Both the position numbers and the translations under genes were made by a program. A DNA stretch of 41,254 nt from Sporisorium sorghi (Eukaryota; Basidiomycota; Ustilaginomycetes; Ustilaginales; Ustilaginaceae), in NCBI GenBank assembly GCA_023212695.1, contig JALCCG010000191.1:1-41254 (forward strand), read 5' to 3'. This document shows, piece after piece, positions 1 to 8,800 of this stretch (position 1 is the stretch's first letter; each line of letters starts with the position of its first letter). Under the pieces are notes generated by a model that was given only the letters and a program-made list of their open reading frames with translations, made no database searches and was not told the origin of the DNA.

Positions 1-80
1 TTGGGGGGGGCGGACGAAGGAAGCTTTTTCTCTCTCCCCCCAGTTTTTTTTTTTTTTCTTCCAAAATTTTTGGAAAAAGA

Positions 81-147
<67 letters not shown>

Positions 148-608
148 CCCTCAGCTGCCTTGCGAAATCACGTGTGCCAAACCAAATCGGGGTGTAGCTA
201 CCAGTCACATCGGCGATGAGTTCTCAGATGTCAAAAATGGGAAGCTGTGAGGCGTGGTGATCGACTGCAGCCCCAGTTGAGGAAATTGTGCCTCTCTGCT
301 GCCTTTTGATTTTTGAGAAGCGAGAGAACGCTCAGACCGCGTCAGTCTGCGCAAAGGCAGCGAGCGTCGTTGCTCCCACACTGAGCCATTCGCAGCAAAG
401 TGTCACTTTCCGCACCTCACCTTCATTCCCTCGTCGTCGTCGTCATCATCACCATTCCCCTTCGACTGCAGACCACAGCCGACGTGCACCGCAAAATCCA
501 GCACATACATCGACCGTTCCTCGTAGCATCACCAAACGAGACGCACTACGCTCAACTGCTTGCAAGCACAACTCTTCGAGGACTCTATAGTGCAGGAAGA
601 GCATCACA
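1..608. other. Low-complexity left end and upstream region of SCL1
   Basis: The first 147 bases are low complexity: a G run at 3-10, a C run and T run near 36-57, and an unbroken T tract at 85-147 (63 bases). From about 148 the sequence is normal and GC-rich, and presumably holds the promoter and leader of the proteasome gene that starts at 609. I searched this stretch for the yeast proteasome control element (GGTGGCAAA) and did not see it. Small open frames here have biased, repetitive translations and no recognisable domain. I see no gene. Confidence 0.7.
85..147. repeat. Poly(T) tract, 63 bases
   Basis: An uninterrupted run of T lies about 460 bases upstream of the SCL1 start codon and close to the window edge. 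Runs of this length are prone to sequencing and assembly length error, so the true length is uncertain. Confidence 0.9.
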
Positions 609-1673
609 ATGTCGCGCTCATCGTACGACCGATACCTCACCATCTTTTCGCCAGATGGGAGGCTGTACCAGGTCGAATATGCCTTCAAGGCGATCAACAC
701 GGCGGGCCTGACGAGCATTGCGGTTCGCGGCAAGGACTGCTCCGTCGTTGTCGGTCAGAAGAAGGTTCCCGTAAGTGGCCCGCGCCCTCTCTCTTTGACT
801 TGATCGAAGCCTTGTGCTGACAGTACTTTGCGTCGTTGGTGGATAGGACAAGCTGATTGACGCCGCGAGTGTGACGAACATCTTCAACCTGACGCACGAG
901 ATTGGGTGCATTATGACTGGTCGAGTTGGTAAGTCCTCTATCCGCACAATGTTGTTGCCACGGTAGTGATCTTACTGACCTATCCCCTCACATGTCGCGG
1001 ATGTGCAGCCGACGCAAGGGCGCAAGTGCAACGAGCCAAGATGGAAGCCGCAGACTTCAAGTACAAATACGGCTTTGCCATCACACCTGATCTGCTCGCC
1101 AAGCGCATGGCGAACCTGAACCAGGTGTACACCCAGCGCGCCGCCATGCGTCCCTACGGCGTCTCCATGATCCTCGTTGGCATCGACCCCGAACGCGGAC
1201 CGCAGATCTTCAAAATCGACCCGGCAGGCTACTACGTCGGCTTCCGCGCCACCGCTGCGGGCGTCAAGCAGACCGAGGCGACCAACTTCCTGGAAAAGCA
1301 GTTCAAAAAGTCCACTTCCACCCCTACAGGCGAGGCCGCGCCAGAAGTGCCCGCAGGCGCATCCGCCAGCGACACCGCCGCGCTCGAGGCCGAGCACATC
1401 TCGTCGAACCTCAGCGTGGAACAGACACTCGATCTGGCAGTCAACACGTTGGCGACGGTCCTGGCGCAGGACTTGAAGCCGAGCGAGCTCGAGGTCGCTA
1501 TTGTGGGCGGGCCCGAGGCAGCAAAGGTGATGTTGGGCGGCGACGATGAGGGCGGCGTCGCCCAGTTGGATTCCAGCACACTGCCCAAGGAGGTGCAGCT
1601 GCAGAAGCGGTTCCGCAAGCTCAGCGACGATGAGATTAGCGTTATTCTCGAGAGGTTGGCCGAGCGGGATTGA
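609..1673 (+). CDS. SCL1: 20S proteasome subunit alpha-1 (Scl1 / PSMA6 type), three exons
   Basis: Alpha-1 subunit of the 20S proteasome core, part of the outer ring that gates substrate entry; acts in nucleus and cytosol. Exons are 609-770, 847-928 and 1009-1673, giving 302 residues. The N terminus carries the alpha-subunit signature ([20 protein letters not shown], residues 6-25). Exon 2 restores the expected DKLIDA segment, and exon 3 opens with [11 protein letters not shown], as in yeast Scl1 and human PSMA6. RGKDC and [14 protein letters not shown] are alpha-1-specific. The protein is some 55 residues longer than yeast Scl1 (about 250) because of an Ala/Pro/Ser-rich insert around residues 183-215 and a Gly/Asp-rich stretch around 243-275. 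It is convergent with CCT2. The family call is very safe; splice sites are inferred from GT-AG ends, branch-like CTGAC motifs and protein continuity. Confidence 0.95.
771..846 (+). other. SCL1 intron 1 (76 bases)
   Basis: The donor is GTAAGTG at 771 and the acceptor ATAG ends at 846, with a branch-like TGCTGAC at 815-821. An alternative AG at 822-823 would lose the conserved DKLIDA segment, so 846 is preferred. The intron is phase 0. Confidence 0.88.
929..1008 (+). other. SCL1 intron 2 (80 bases)
   Basis: The donor is GTAAGTC at 929 and the acceptor GCAG ends at 1008, with branch-like TTACTGAC at 972-979. The intron splits an Ala codon after its first base (G at 928 joined to CC at 1009-1010), reconstructing GRVADARAQ. 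Confidence 0.9.
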
Positions 1674-1941
1674 GAGTAAAGCGTTTGTCGCTGACCATGT
1701 GATGTCTCGGGCAATACATTGATAGTGCTACTGCTTTGGAGTTGCTCGCTGGAGGGTCAGATGAGTGTGTATGAGAGAGGAGGCTCGAGTCTGGAACACT
1801 GTTCCACGTGTGCGCAGCGCTCTTTCTAGACTGCCGTCTCACCACCCGCTCGCACACTCTCGCTCTCAAAACACATCGTGCCACCATCACACCACCTAAG
1901 CATTGCTACAATCGCATCCACATCCGCATTCTCTACACCCA

Positions 1942-3516
1942 CTAATGAGCCTCACGTCTCCTAGGCGCGCACTTGAGAATATCATCCACGCGCAAAATCA
2001 TCTCTGCCGCCTCGGTCGCCGACACGACCACCTGCCTCTTGAGCTTGTACGACTCCCTCACGCCCTTCTGCTTCATATCCGCGACCTTTCCTGCGTCCAG
2101 ATCCAGACCTGCGTTCTTGTCGCCCTGCTGGTGGGCGGCTCTGAGCTGAGCCACGAGCTCGGACGAGTCCAGGCCCGCGTTATCCGCAAGAATCGTGGGG
2201 AGCTGTCGCAACGCCTTGGCGAACGCTTCGGTGGCGATGGCCTTTTTGCCGGAAGTGGTTCGCGCGGCTTGGTCGACGACTTTGGACATGGACATCTCTG
2301 CGCATCCTCCGCCGAGCAGCACGCGGGTTTCGCCGACGGTCTGGCTGAGCACGGAGAGGGCGTCGTGGAGCGAGCGCTCGGCCTCGTCGAGCATCTGGCT
2401 GGTAGCGCCGCGGAGGACGACGGTGCACGCCTCGCCCGCAGCGACGCCCGAAAACTTGATCAGCTTGTCCTCGCCGATCATGACCTCTTCGATGCGTCCG
2501 CACTGGCCGAGCTTGACAAGGTCGGGGCGGTCGAACGTCGAGGCGATCTCGCCGCCCGTGACGAGCGCGAGCCGCTCCACACCCTCGAAATCAGCGTGCT
2601 CGATCGACATGATCCCCGCTTCGGCCAGCAGCGACTCTGGGTAGTTGTAGATCAGCTGTCGGTTCACAAAGCACGTAATGCCGTGGGCTTTGATCTTTTC
2701 GACTTTGGCCTTCATCTTTTCGCGCTCGGCACGCTCGAGCTCCGCCAGCTTGCCCGTGCCCTCGACGCGAACACGTGCGCCGAAGACTTTGATCTTGTCC
2801 GTGTCCATCGACGTGTTGGCGATGAGGATCTTGGCATTGTTGAGCGTCTTGGGGCAGTTGGTGCCGATCTTCTTGTTGAGGATGAAGCCTTCATCGAGGT
2901 ACGAGTCGGTCAGCTTGCCACCTGGTTTCTTGATGATCTGGATGTGCTCCAGGTTGGTCGAGCCCCTGAGACGCAGCACGGCGTCGACGGCGAGGTTGGC
3001 AAAGTAGTCCTTGTCCGCACTCAGCACTTTGCTGCTGAGCGTGGTGCGTGCGATGTTGAGCAGATCGTCACGGAACGTAACCGCGTCCTTGCCGTGATCC
3101 TCCGCAGTGTCCTCAAGCGCCTGGAGCGCCGCAGCCGACGCAATGCGGTAGCCCTCGACAATGGTCTGCGGGTGAATACGCATCTCGATCAACTTCTCCG
3201 CCTCGCGCAGCAGCTCCGCCGCCAAGACACACACACTCGTCGTACCATCCCCAACTTCATCGTCCTGCACTTTCGAGATGTTGACGAGGATCTTAGCGGC
3301 GGCATTGTCGAGGTGGATCGATTTGAGAATGGTGGCACCGTCGTTGGTGACGACAATGTCGTTGGAGCCGACACTCTGGAGGATCTTGTTCATGCCCTTG
3401 GGACCGAGCGTGGTCTTGACGAGATCGCCGAGGGCGACGGCGCCGACGAACGACGAGAGACGCGCATTCTCGGCACGCTCCTGTGTGGCTTCTTGGGCAA
3501 AGATGGGTGCAGACAT
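1942..3516 (-). CDS. CCT2: T-complex protein 1 subunit beta (CCT2 chaperonin)
   Basis: Beta subunit of the cytosolic CCT/TRiC chaperonin, which folds actin, tubulin and many WD40 proteins using ATP. The 524-residue product from the Met at 3516 has normal family length. Group II chaperonin motifs are intact: TLGPKGMNK (36-44), TNDGATIL (57-64), the catalytic GDGTTS (89-94) and LLGGGCAEM (400-408). The C terminus [20 protein letters not shown], followed by [15 protein letters not shown], is the beta-subunit signature. The open frame runs 44 codons further upstream to 3648, but that extension is Ser/Thr/Arg-rich and not conserved in the family, so the MSAPIF start was chosen. Single exon; convergent with SCL1 across about 270 bases. 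Confidence 0.96.
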   Translation of the reverse strand: MSAPIFAQEATQERAENARLSSFVGAVALGDLVKTTLGPKGMNKILQSVGSNDIVVTNDGATILKSIHLDNAAAKILVNISKVQDDEVGDGTTSVCVLAAELLREAEKLIEMRIHPQTIVEGYRIASAAALQALEDTAEDHGKDAVTFRDDLLNIARTTLSSKVLSADKDYFANLAVDAVLRLRGSTNLEHIQIIKKPGGKLTDSYLDEGFILNKKIGTNCPKTLNNAKILIANTSMDTDKIKVFGARVRVEGTGKLAELERAEREKMKAKVEKIKAHGITCFVNRQLIYNYPESLLAEAGIMSIEHADFEGVERLALVTGGEIASTFDRPDLVKLGQCGRIEEVMIGEDKLIKFSGVAAGEACTVVLRGATSQMLDEAERSLHDALSVLSQTVGETRVLLGGGCAEMSMSKVVDQAARTTSGKKAIATEAFAKALRQLPTILADNAGLDSSELVAQLRAAHQQGDKNAGLDLDAGKVADMKQKGVRESYKLKRQVVVSATEAAEMILRVDDILKCAPRRREAH

Positions 3517-3795
3517 GGTTGCGGTTGCAGCAGCACGACGAGCCGGTCCTGAGTGCGATTCGTTGCTGTTGGATGTCGACCCAAGGTTTGTGCTGACAGG
3601 TGAGACAGGAATCCGCTGCGTTATTGACCTCGTTGATGGATCGGTCAAGTGCTGGATAAAGCGCTGTCAGGTGATGGTGGTGATTGGTTGCAGAGTCGAC
3701 CGTGCGTATCTAAGTTAGCTGCTCAGCCTGCGCATTCGCACACACTGTTGCTTCTCGCCCAGAAAGTGCGTCTCTGGACAAGCGACGTTCTTCTC

Positions 3796-3824
3796 AAAAA
3801 AAAAAAAAAAAAAAAAAAAAAAAA
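3796..3824. repeat. Poly(A) tract, 29 bases
   Basis: An uninterrupted A run lies about 280-308 bases upstream of the CCT2 start codon. It is a poly(dA:dT) element of the kind that excludes nucleosomes in fungal promoters; the function here is inference. Confidence 0.9.
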
Positions 3825-3950
3825 CGCGTCGCCACTCGAAGAGAGGGAAGAAGGAAGAAGAACAAAATTTCCAGCTTGCGAGCGAGCGAGAGCAGAGGCA
3901 ATTTTTGTGAATTTGTTAGATTGACGCCATTGGATCATGAAGCTCACGAA

Positions 3951-3980
3951 GCAGAGCAGAGCAGAGCAGAGCAGAGCAAG
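3951..3980. repeat. GCAGA pentanucleotide tandem repeat
   Basis: Five exact GCAGA units are followed by one GCAAG unit. It is a short microsatellite in the CCT2-RIB3 space with no visible function. Confidence 0.9.
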
Positions 3981-4176
3981 GCTGTTGGCTCATCGTGATC
4001 GGGTCTCGAGAACAGCTAGCTGCTACTAGTAAGATGTTCGTGTGTCCTCGCAGCCACAATCCTTGATCCAACGCAATGCAGGTCTCAATGGAACGCATCC
4101 CAGCTAGTGCGGTTACCATGACACTGACCTTAGGTGGACGGTGCTTGATGAGAGACGTATACCATTGCACGAAGAC

Positions 4177-4179
<3 letters not shown>

Positions 4180-4207
<28 letters not shown>
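4180..4207. repeat. CT dinucleotide microsatellite
   Basis: About fourteen CT units lie just downstream of the RIB3 stop codon (minus-strand gene ending at 4259), so probably in its 3' untranslated or flanking region. Confidence 0.88.
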
Positions 4208-4210
<3 letters not shown>

Positions 4211-4258
4211 CCAGATCTTGTAACACCATCATCGAACTCCGTGACGCCCCACTCCAAC

Positions 4259-4981
4259 CTACGCGGTACCCACAGCAGGAACCACCTTCTGCTCGTCAAT
4301 ACTCACCCCTCTCGCCTCATCATCGCTCAACTTGAGCCTGGTCTGCTCCCCCAACTCTCCCTCCTTCTCCTCCCTATACTTCCTCAACATCTCAATCGTA
4401 GTCGCCTTGAGCCCCCACTTTTTCGCGAACTTCAAACACGCATCTCTACTCGCGATCCCCCCATCCTCGTCGTCCGGGTCCACCAGCTCGCACAGCAGTC
4501 CCGCCGGCGGCAGCCCTGCCAGCTTGCACAAATCCACACTCGCCTCTGTATGGCCCATCCTCACCCTCACCCCGCCCTCCGTATACCGCAGCGGATTCAT
4601 ATGCCCCGGGCGTGTAAAGTCCCCTCCCACCGCACCCAACTTCCCGTCTGCAAGCTGGCGCGACGTCAGCGCGCGATCGTGCGCCGAGATCCCCGTCGTC
4701 GTCCCGTGCTTGTAGTCCACCGTCACCGTATATGCGGTCTTGTTCTTCTCGGTGTTGTGCGGCACCATCATCGGGATCTCCAGTTCCGCGATGCGTTGGG
4801 GCGTCAAAGCGATGCAGATGAACCCCGACGTGTGCTGGATGAACCACGCCATTTGTTGGGTGGTACAGAGAGAGGCGGCGACGATGAGGTCACCTTCGTT
4901 TTCCCGGTCCTCGTCGTCAAGGACTACGACGAATTTTCCCGCTTTGATGTCCGCAACCGCGGATTCTATCGAGTCGAACAT
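4259..4981 (-). CDS. RIB3: 3,4-dihydroxy-2-butanone 4-phosphate synthase
   Basis: Converts ribulose 5-phosphate to 3,4-dihydroxy-2-butanone 4-phosphate and formate, supplying the four-carbon unit for lumazine and then riboflavin. From the Met at 4981 the product is 240 residues. The Mg-binding acidic loop DDEDRENEGD spans residues 22-31, the conserved THR-like region is seen as ISAHDRALT (98-106), and the catalytic HTEASVDL spans 144-151. There is no C-terminal GTP cyclohydrolase II domain, so it is monofunctional as in other fungi. The frame stays open to a Met at 5176, adding 65 residues that look like a mitochondrial presequence (basic, with RLIRSIAFFFKTIIR); either start is possible. A tandem GATA motif lies upstream at 5495-5504. 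CTR9 is the upstream neighbour on the same strand. Confidence 0.94.
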   Translation of the reverse strand: MFDSIESAVADIKAGKFVVVLDDEDRENEGDLIVAASLCTTQQMAWFIQHTSGFICIALTPQRIAELEIPMMVPHNTEKNKTAYTVTVDYKHGTTTGISAHDRALTSRQLADGKLGAVGGDFTRPGHMNPLRYTEGGVRVRMGHTEASVDLCKLAGLPPAGLLCELVDPDDEDGGIASRDACLKFAKKWGLKATTIEMLRKYREEKEGELGEQTRLKLSDDEARGVSIDEQKVVPAVGTA

Positions 4982-5855
4982 CGTGGATGCGCAGATGCGA
5001 GTCGGTTGGTGTCCAGAAGGTTTGTGGCGTGGCCTTGCGGCGTACGATTGGAATCCGCGTGCGTCTATGTACGTATGAGCGACGCCGTTCAAAGGCAGTG
5101 TTCCGTTTGATCGAATGATGGTCTTGAAGAAGAAAGCGATGCTGCGAATCAACCGGCTCTGGTCGTGTGAATCCACCCTCGAGTCGGAACCTTCTGAAGC
5201 AGACGTAAAGCGCTCTACAGCAGCAGCGATTCGCCCCGTCGCAGCTAAACGCCGCGGCTCTGGCTCGAGTCTTCTGAAAGCCTCGCTTATGACGGCTTCC
5301 CATTTTTATTTTATTTTTGAAAAAATGTCAGATTTTGAGCGAAATCGGGGTTAACCCTCGGACGTCGACGATCCCGCGGCGGGGCATCCATCATCTTCGT
5401 TTCCCCCGCAATCAAAGCGCTTTCGTTCGATGATGCCCTTGCGATGCTCAATGTGCGGCGGGTGGTGCGTCAGAGTGCAGGCCGATATGCTTGATTATCT
5501 TATCAAAGAGGGCTTTTCGTGCAAGATGGCTGCAACGTGGTTGATTAGCTCATCTTGACCTGAAGATCGGCTTTGCAACCACACCTTCCTCCTTATACAA
5601 ACACACTTGGAGTCAAGCGGTCTCGTGATGCGATGGTGCTCGCCCGCCGGTGTTGTCTGTCCAGCTGTGTATCGGCTCATTATGTTCCGTCAAAGCATTG
5701 CTCGCGATCAACGTGCACTGCGATCTCACGCACACCGCACTCGCTCACACAACGGCAAGGTGAAAAGGCAGAATCGCATTCGGGAGGCATGCATCGACTG
5801 CGTCGGACATGATGCGGGAAACAATGCTGTGATCAACCGTTATGAGCAGAGAAAC
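4982..5855. other. Space between RIB3 and CTR9: RIB3 promoter and possible 5' extension
   Basis: This lies upstream of RIB3 and downstream of CTR9, both on the minus strand. Bases 4982-5176 may encode the optional N-terminal extension of RIB3. Farther up are an AT-rich patch (about 5303-5335) and a double GATA site (5495-5504). Short frames on either strand show no domain, and no separate gene is seen. Confidence 0.7.
5495..5504 (-). promoter_or_regulatory. Tandem GATA-factor site upstream of RIB3
   Basis: On the RIB3 sense strand the sequence reads GATAAGATAA, two abutting GATAA cores. It lies about 320 bases upstream of the long start (5176) and about 515 bases upstream of the short start (4981). 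Fungal iron-responsive GATA repressors (Urbs1, Sfu1, SRE) bind such cores. The site is seen in the sequence; its use is inference. Confidence 0.45.
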
Positions 5856-8800
5856 CTACTCCATGTCAAGCAGCGCCATCTCCTCGTCACTATCAATCAT
5901 ATCATTCGTCACACGGGCCTTCTTCGTCCTCTTCTGCCCGGACGACTTGGCCTTCTTCTCGGCCACCTCATCCTCATCGCTGCTCTCGTCAAACACGCCC
6001 TTCCTGCTCTTCCTCGCCCGGCCTCCCACTCCAGCGGCAGCATCGCTGTCCTCCCCATTCGCTGCGTCATCTTGCTGATCCTCGTCGTCGTCGTCGTCGT
6101 CGTCATCCGTGTCGCGTGCTTTGGCCCTCTTGAGACTCTTGCGCTTCTTCTTTTTGTCCTTGCTGGAGGACGACGACTTGCCCTTGGACTTGGACTTGGC
6201 CAGCTTCGACAGCTTGGACGACTTGCCGCTGCGAGTAGCACCCTCGCCGCCTTCCTCGGCCAGCAGCTTGGCGCCGTTGCGGATGATCTCATCGTCGCCA
6301 TCCTCGTCCTCGTTGGCACTGCTGCTCTCGCTGCCACTGCCTCCTCCGCCAAACAGCCCCTCGTCGTCGCTGTCGTCGTTCTCGTCGCTCTCGACGATGT
6401 CGAGGTTCTTCTTGCCGCCTTTCTTCTTCTTGCCTGCGCCTCGCTTGCGTTTCTTGCCCTTTTCAGCCATGGCGTCGGGCGCATCCTCCTCGCCCGACGT
6501 GACATCTTCGCGCTTGGCGCGCCTGCGAGGCTCCTTCTCGGGCGTCGCTTCGCGCAGATATTCAATCTTGGCCGCTTCCTCGCGCAGCGCTTTGCGCTTC
6601 TCGGCCATCTGCTCGATCTGCGCGCGGCACTGTTCCTCCTTGCGCAAGCGCTCCTGTTCGCGCAGCAGCTCCTTCTCCCGTCGTGCGGCTGCAACGGCTT
6701 CCTTCTGCTGCAGCACCTCGGCTTCGTAGCTCTCCTGGTCGGCGAGTGCCTGCGTAGCACGCTGCAGCAGAGACGAGGCTCCGTACTTGCCTCGCTGCTC
6801 CACCACGTCCGGCGACATCCACAGCAGCTGTCCGCGCTTGGCTGCTTCGAGCAGCGCACCTTCCTTGCCCAACGCCGTCTGCTGCGGTGCACCGGCATCG
6901 ACAGGCGCAACGAGCAGTGGCTGGACGCGCTCGACAGCAGCGATGGCATCGCGGAGCGCCTGCGCCGTCTTGCGGTCCCTTTGCAGGTCGAACAGCATCT
7001 GCAGACCCTTTTGCGCCGTCACCGCGTAGTTGTACTCGATCTGGCGGCATTCGGGGTGTTCGGGGCCACGCTCCTTGATGACCAGCTCGCGCGCTTCCTC
7101 CAGATGCGCAAGCGAGCTCTGCAGGCTGGCAAACGACTTGGTCTTCATGCCGATCGCATACTCGGCCCTCGCGACGTACTGGATCACGGCCGCATTGGCT
7201 CCGTTGTAGAAGCGCTTAGACGCCAGCTCGTACGACTTGTGCGCACGTTCAAACTCGTCCTTCTGCATGAGCACGTGGCCGATGCATACATGCACGCTGC
7301 CCTCGTCCTTGAGCTCGCGCAGCTTGGACAGGATCGCCAGCGCCTCGTCGGCGTTCTGCTTGCGTCGCTCGTCGGGCGCGCCTCCGATTGTCGGCAACGT
7401 CAGCGAGGTGCCGCCTGCCATCTCGGCAAAGGCATCTTCAGCCAGCAAGATGGCCATGCCCTGCGCAGCGAACGCACAGCGTGCATCTGCGCCCAGCGCC
7501 TTGTCCATGAGGTCGGTGGCGCGCAGCATGTTTTTGCTGCGATCCGCCTTGGCTGTAGGACCGGTAGCGTGAACGGCGAGCTGGTAGTAGGCCCAACCGA
7601 GCGATGCGAGCGTGTGAGCGTCTCGACGAGCGCTCTCGACAATCGTCTTGGCAGCAGCAACGCCTCCGAACGCGGCCTGCAGCTTGGGGTCGCTGGCGCC
7701 CGCAAAGAGCTGAGCGGTGAAGTCCTTGATGACGCCCCACGAGGACGTAGGGCTGCCGGGGAACTCGCCGGCAAGGAAGCAGACGTACGTGGAGCGCGTG
7801 TCGAGGTTGCCCGGGTCCGAGTCGAGGGCCTCCTTCAACAGCGCATTGGTAGCATCGCGCAGTGCTTTGGCCTTGGCAACGGCGTCAGGACCCGTCGTGA
7901 CGGCAGGCGCACTGGCAACATTGAGGATGGCAAGACGCACTTTGGCGTCGGTGTACTCGGGGTGAGCGCGCAGGAGCGACTGGTACGCCTCACGAGCCAC
8001 GTCGACATTGTCAGCGGCCTCGTTGGCGCGGCCGAGGTTGTACGAGGCAATGAGCTTGACGGCATCGACGGTACGCTGCGCCTCGAGACGAGCCGTAGTG
8101 GCGGGGGCCGAAGCAGCAGGAGCGCTGAAAGCATTGGCAGCACTGGCAGCAGCAGTGACAGCAGATTCGAGGCGCGAAATGGAACGTTGGAGCAGCCACT
8201 TGCGCTCGTCTTCACGCCGTGGATCGCTGACGGGGATATCAGTGGCACGAATGGCGAGCACGGCACCGAGACACGTCTCGAGACTAGTGAGCAGCGCAAC
8301 ATTGGTGGCAGCCTGGTCGTCGTTGATGGCATCGAGGTTGTGTCCGTGCGCGGTGGCCTTGGCGAGCTCGAGACCCTCTGCGTAGGCGGTGGTGGCACGA
8401 GCGAGATCCTCGGTCTGAAGCAGCTCGGCGTACTCGACGCGGGTGAGCGGGTCGGATCCAAGACTGGCGATGGCCTCTAGCGCGGTCTTGGAAAGGTCCT
8501 CTGTGCGAATGGAGAGGGAAGCCTTGGCAAGGGCAGCAGGCACGTCGGCAGCGGCATCGGCGGTGGCGACCGAGGTGGTGGCAGGCGAGGCGGAGGGGAG
8601 CTCGTCGGGTTGGGCAAACAGGGCCTGGGGACCGTAGGCGTCGAGTTTGGCGGCTTCGATGATGCGAAGGGCACGGTCGAGGATGATGCGGGCGCGATCG
8701 GCATCGGCCTGTCGCTCAGAAGCGGTAGCACCGGGATGAGACTGAGCGCGCAGACTGGCGGCCAGCAGTGAGAGTTCGATGGTCTGCGTCGCCGAGACCG

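Larger units (their letters stand above)
3517..4258. other. Space between CCT2 and RIB3: CCT2 promoter side, microsatellites
   Basis: This is the upstream region of CCT2 and the downstream region of RIB3, both on the minus strand. It holds a 29-base poly(A) tract (3796-3824), six tandem GCAGA-type units (3951-3980) and a CT dinucleotide run (about 4180-4207). Short open frames here translate these repeats and show no domain. No gene is seen. Confidence 0.75.

Noticed and set aside
1..219. 72-codon frame at the left edge
   Set aside because: It translates the poly-T tract as poly-Phe; an artefact of low complexity.
1903..3552. 549-codon open frame on the plus strand
   Set aside because: Antisense shadow of CCT2, whose own frame is an unmistakable chaperonin with all motifs intact.
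4076..5110. 344-codon open frame on the plus strand
   Set aside because: Antisense to RIB3; translation is Leu/Arg/Pro/His-rich and passes through the CT microsatellite as alternating Ser-Leu.
5607..8480. 957-codon open frame on the plus strand
   Set aside because: It lies wholly antisense to CTR9. Its translation is Leu/Val/Arg/Ala-rich with no domain. It follows from GC-rich codon bias of CTR9, which avoids the codons that would make stops on the other strand.
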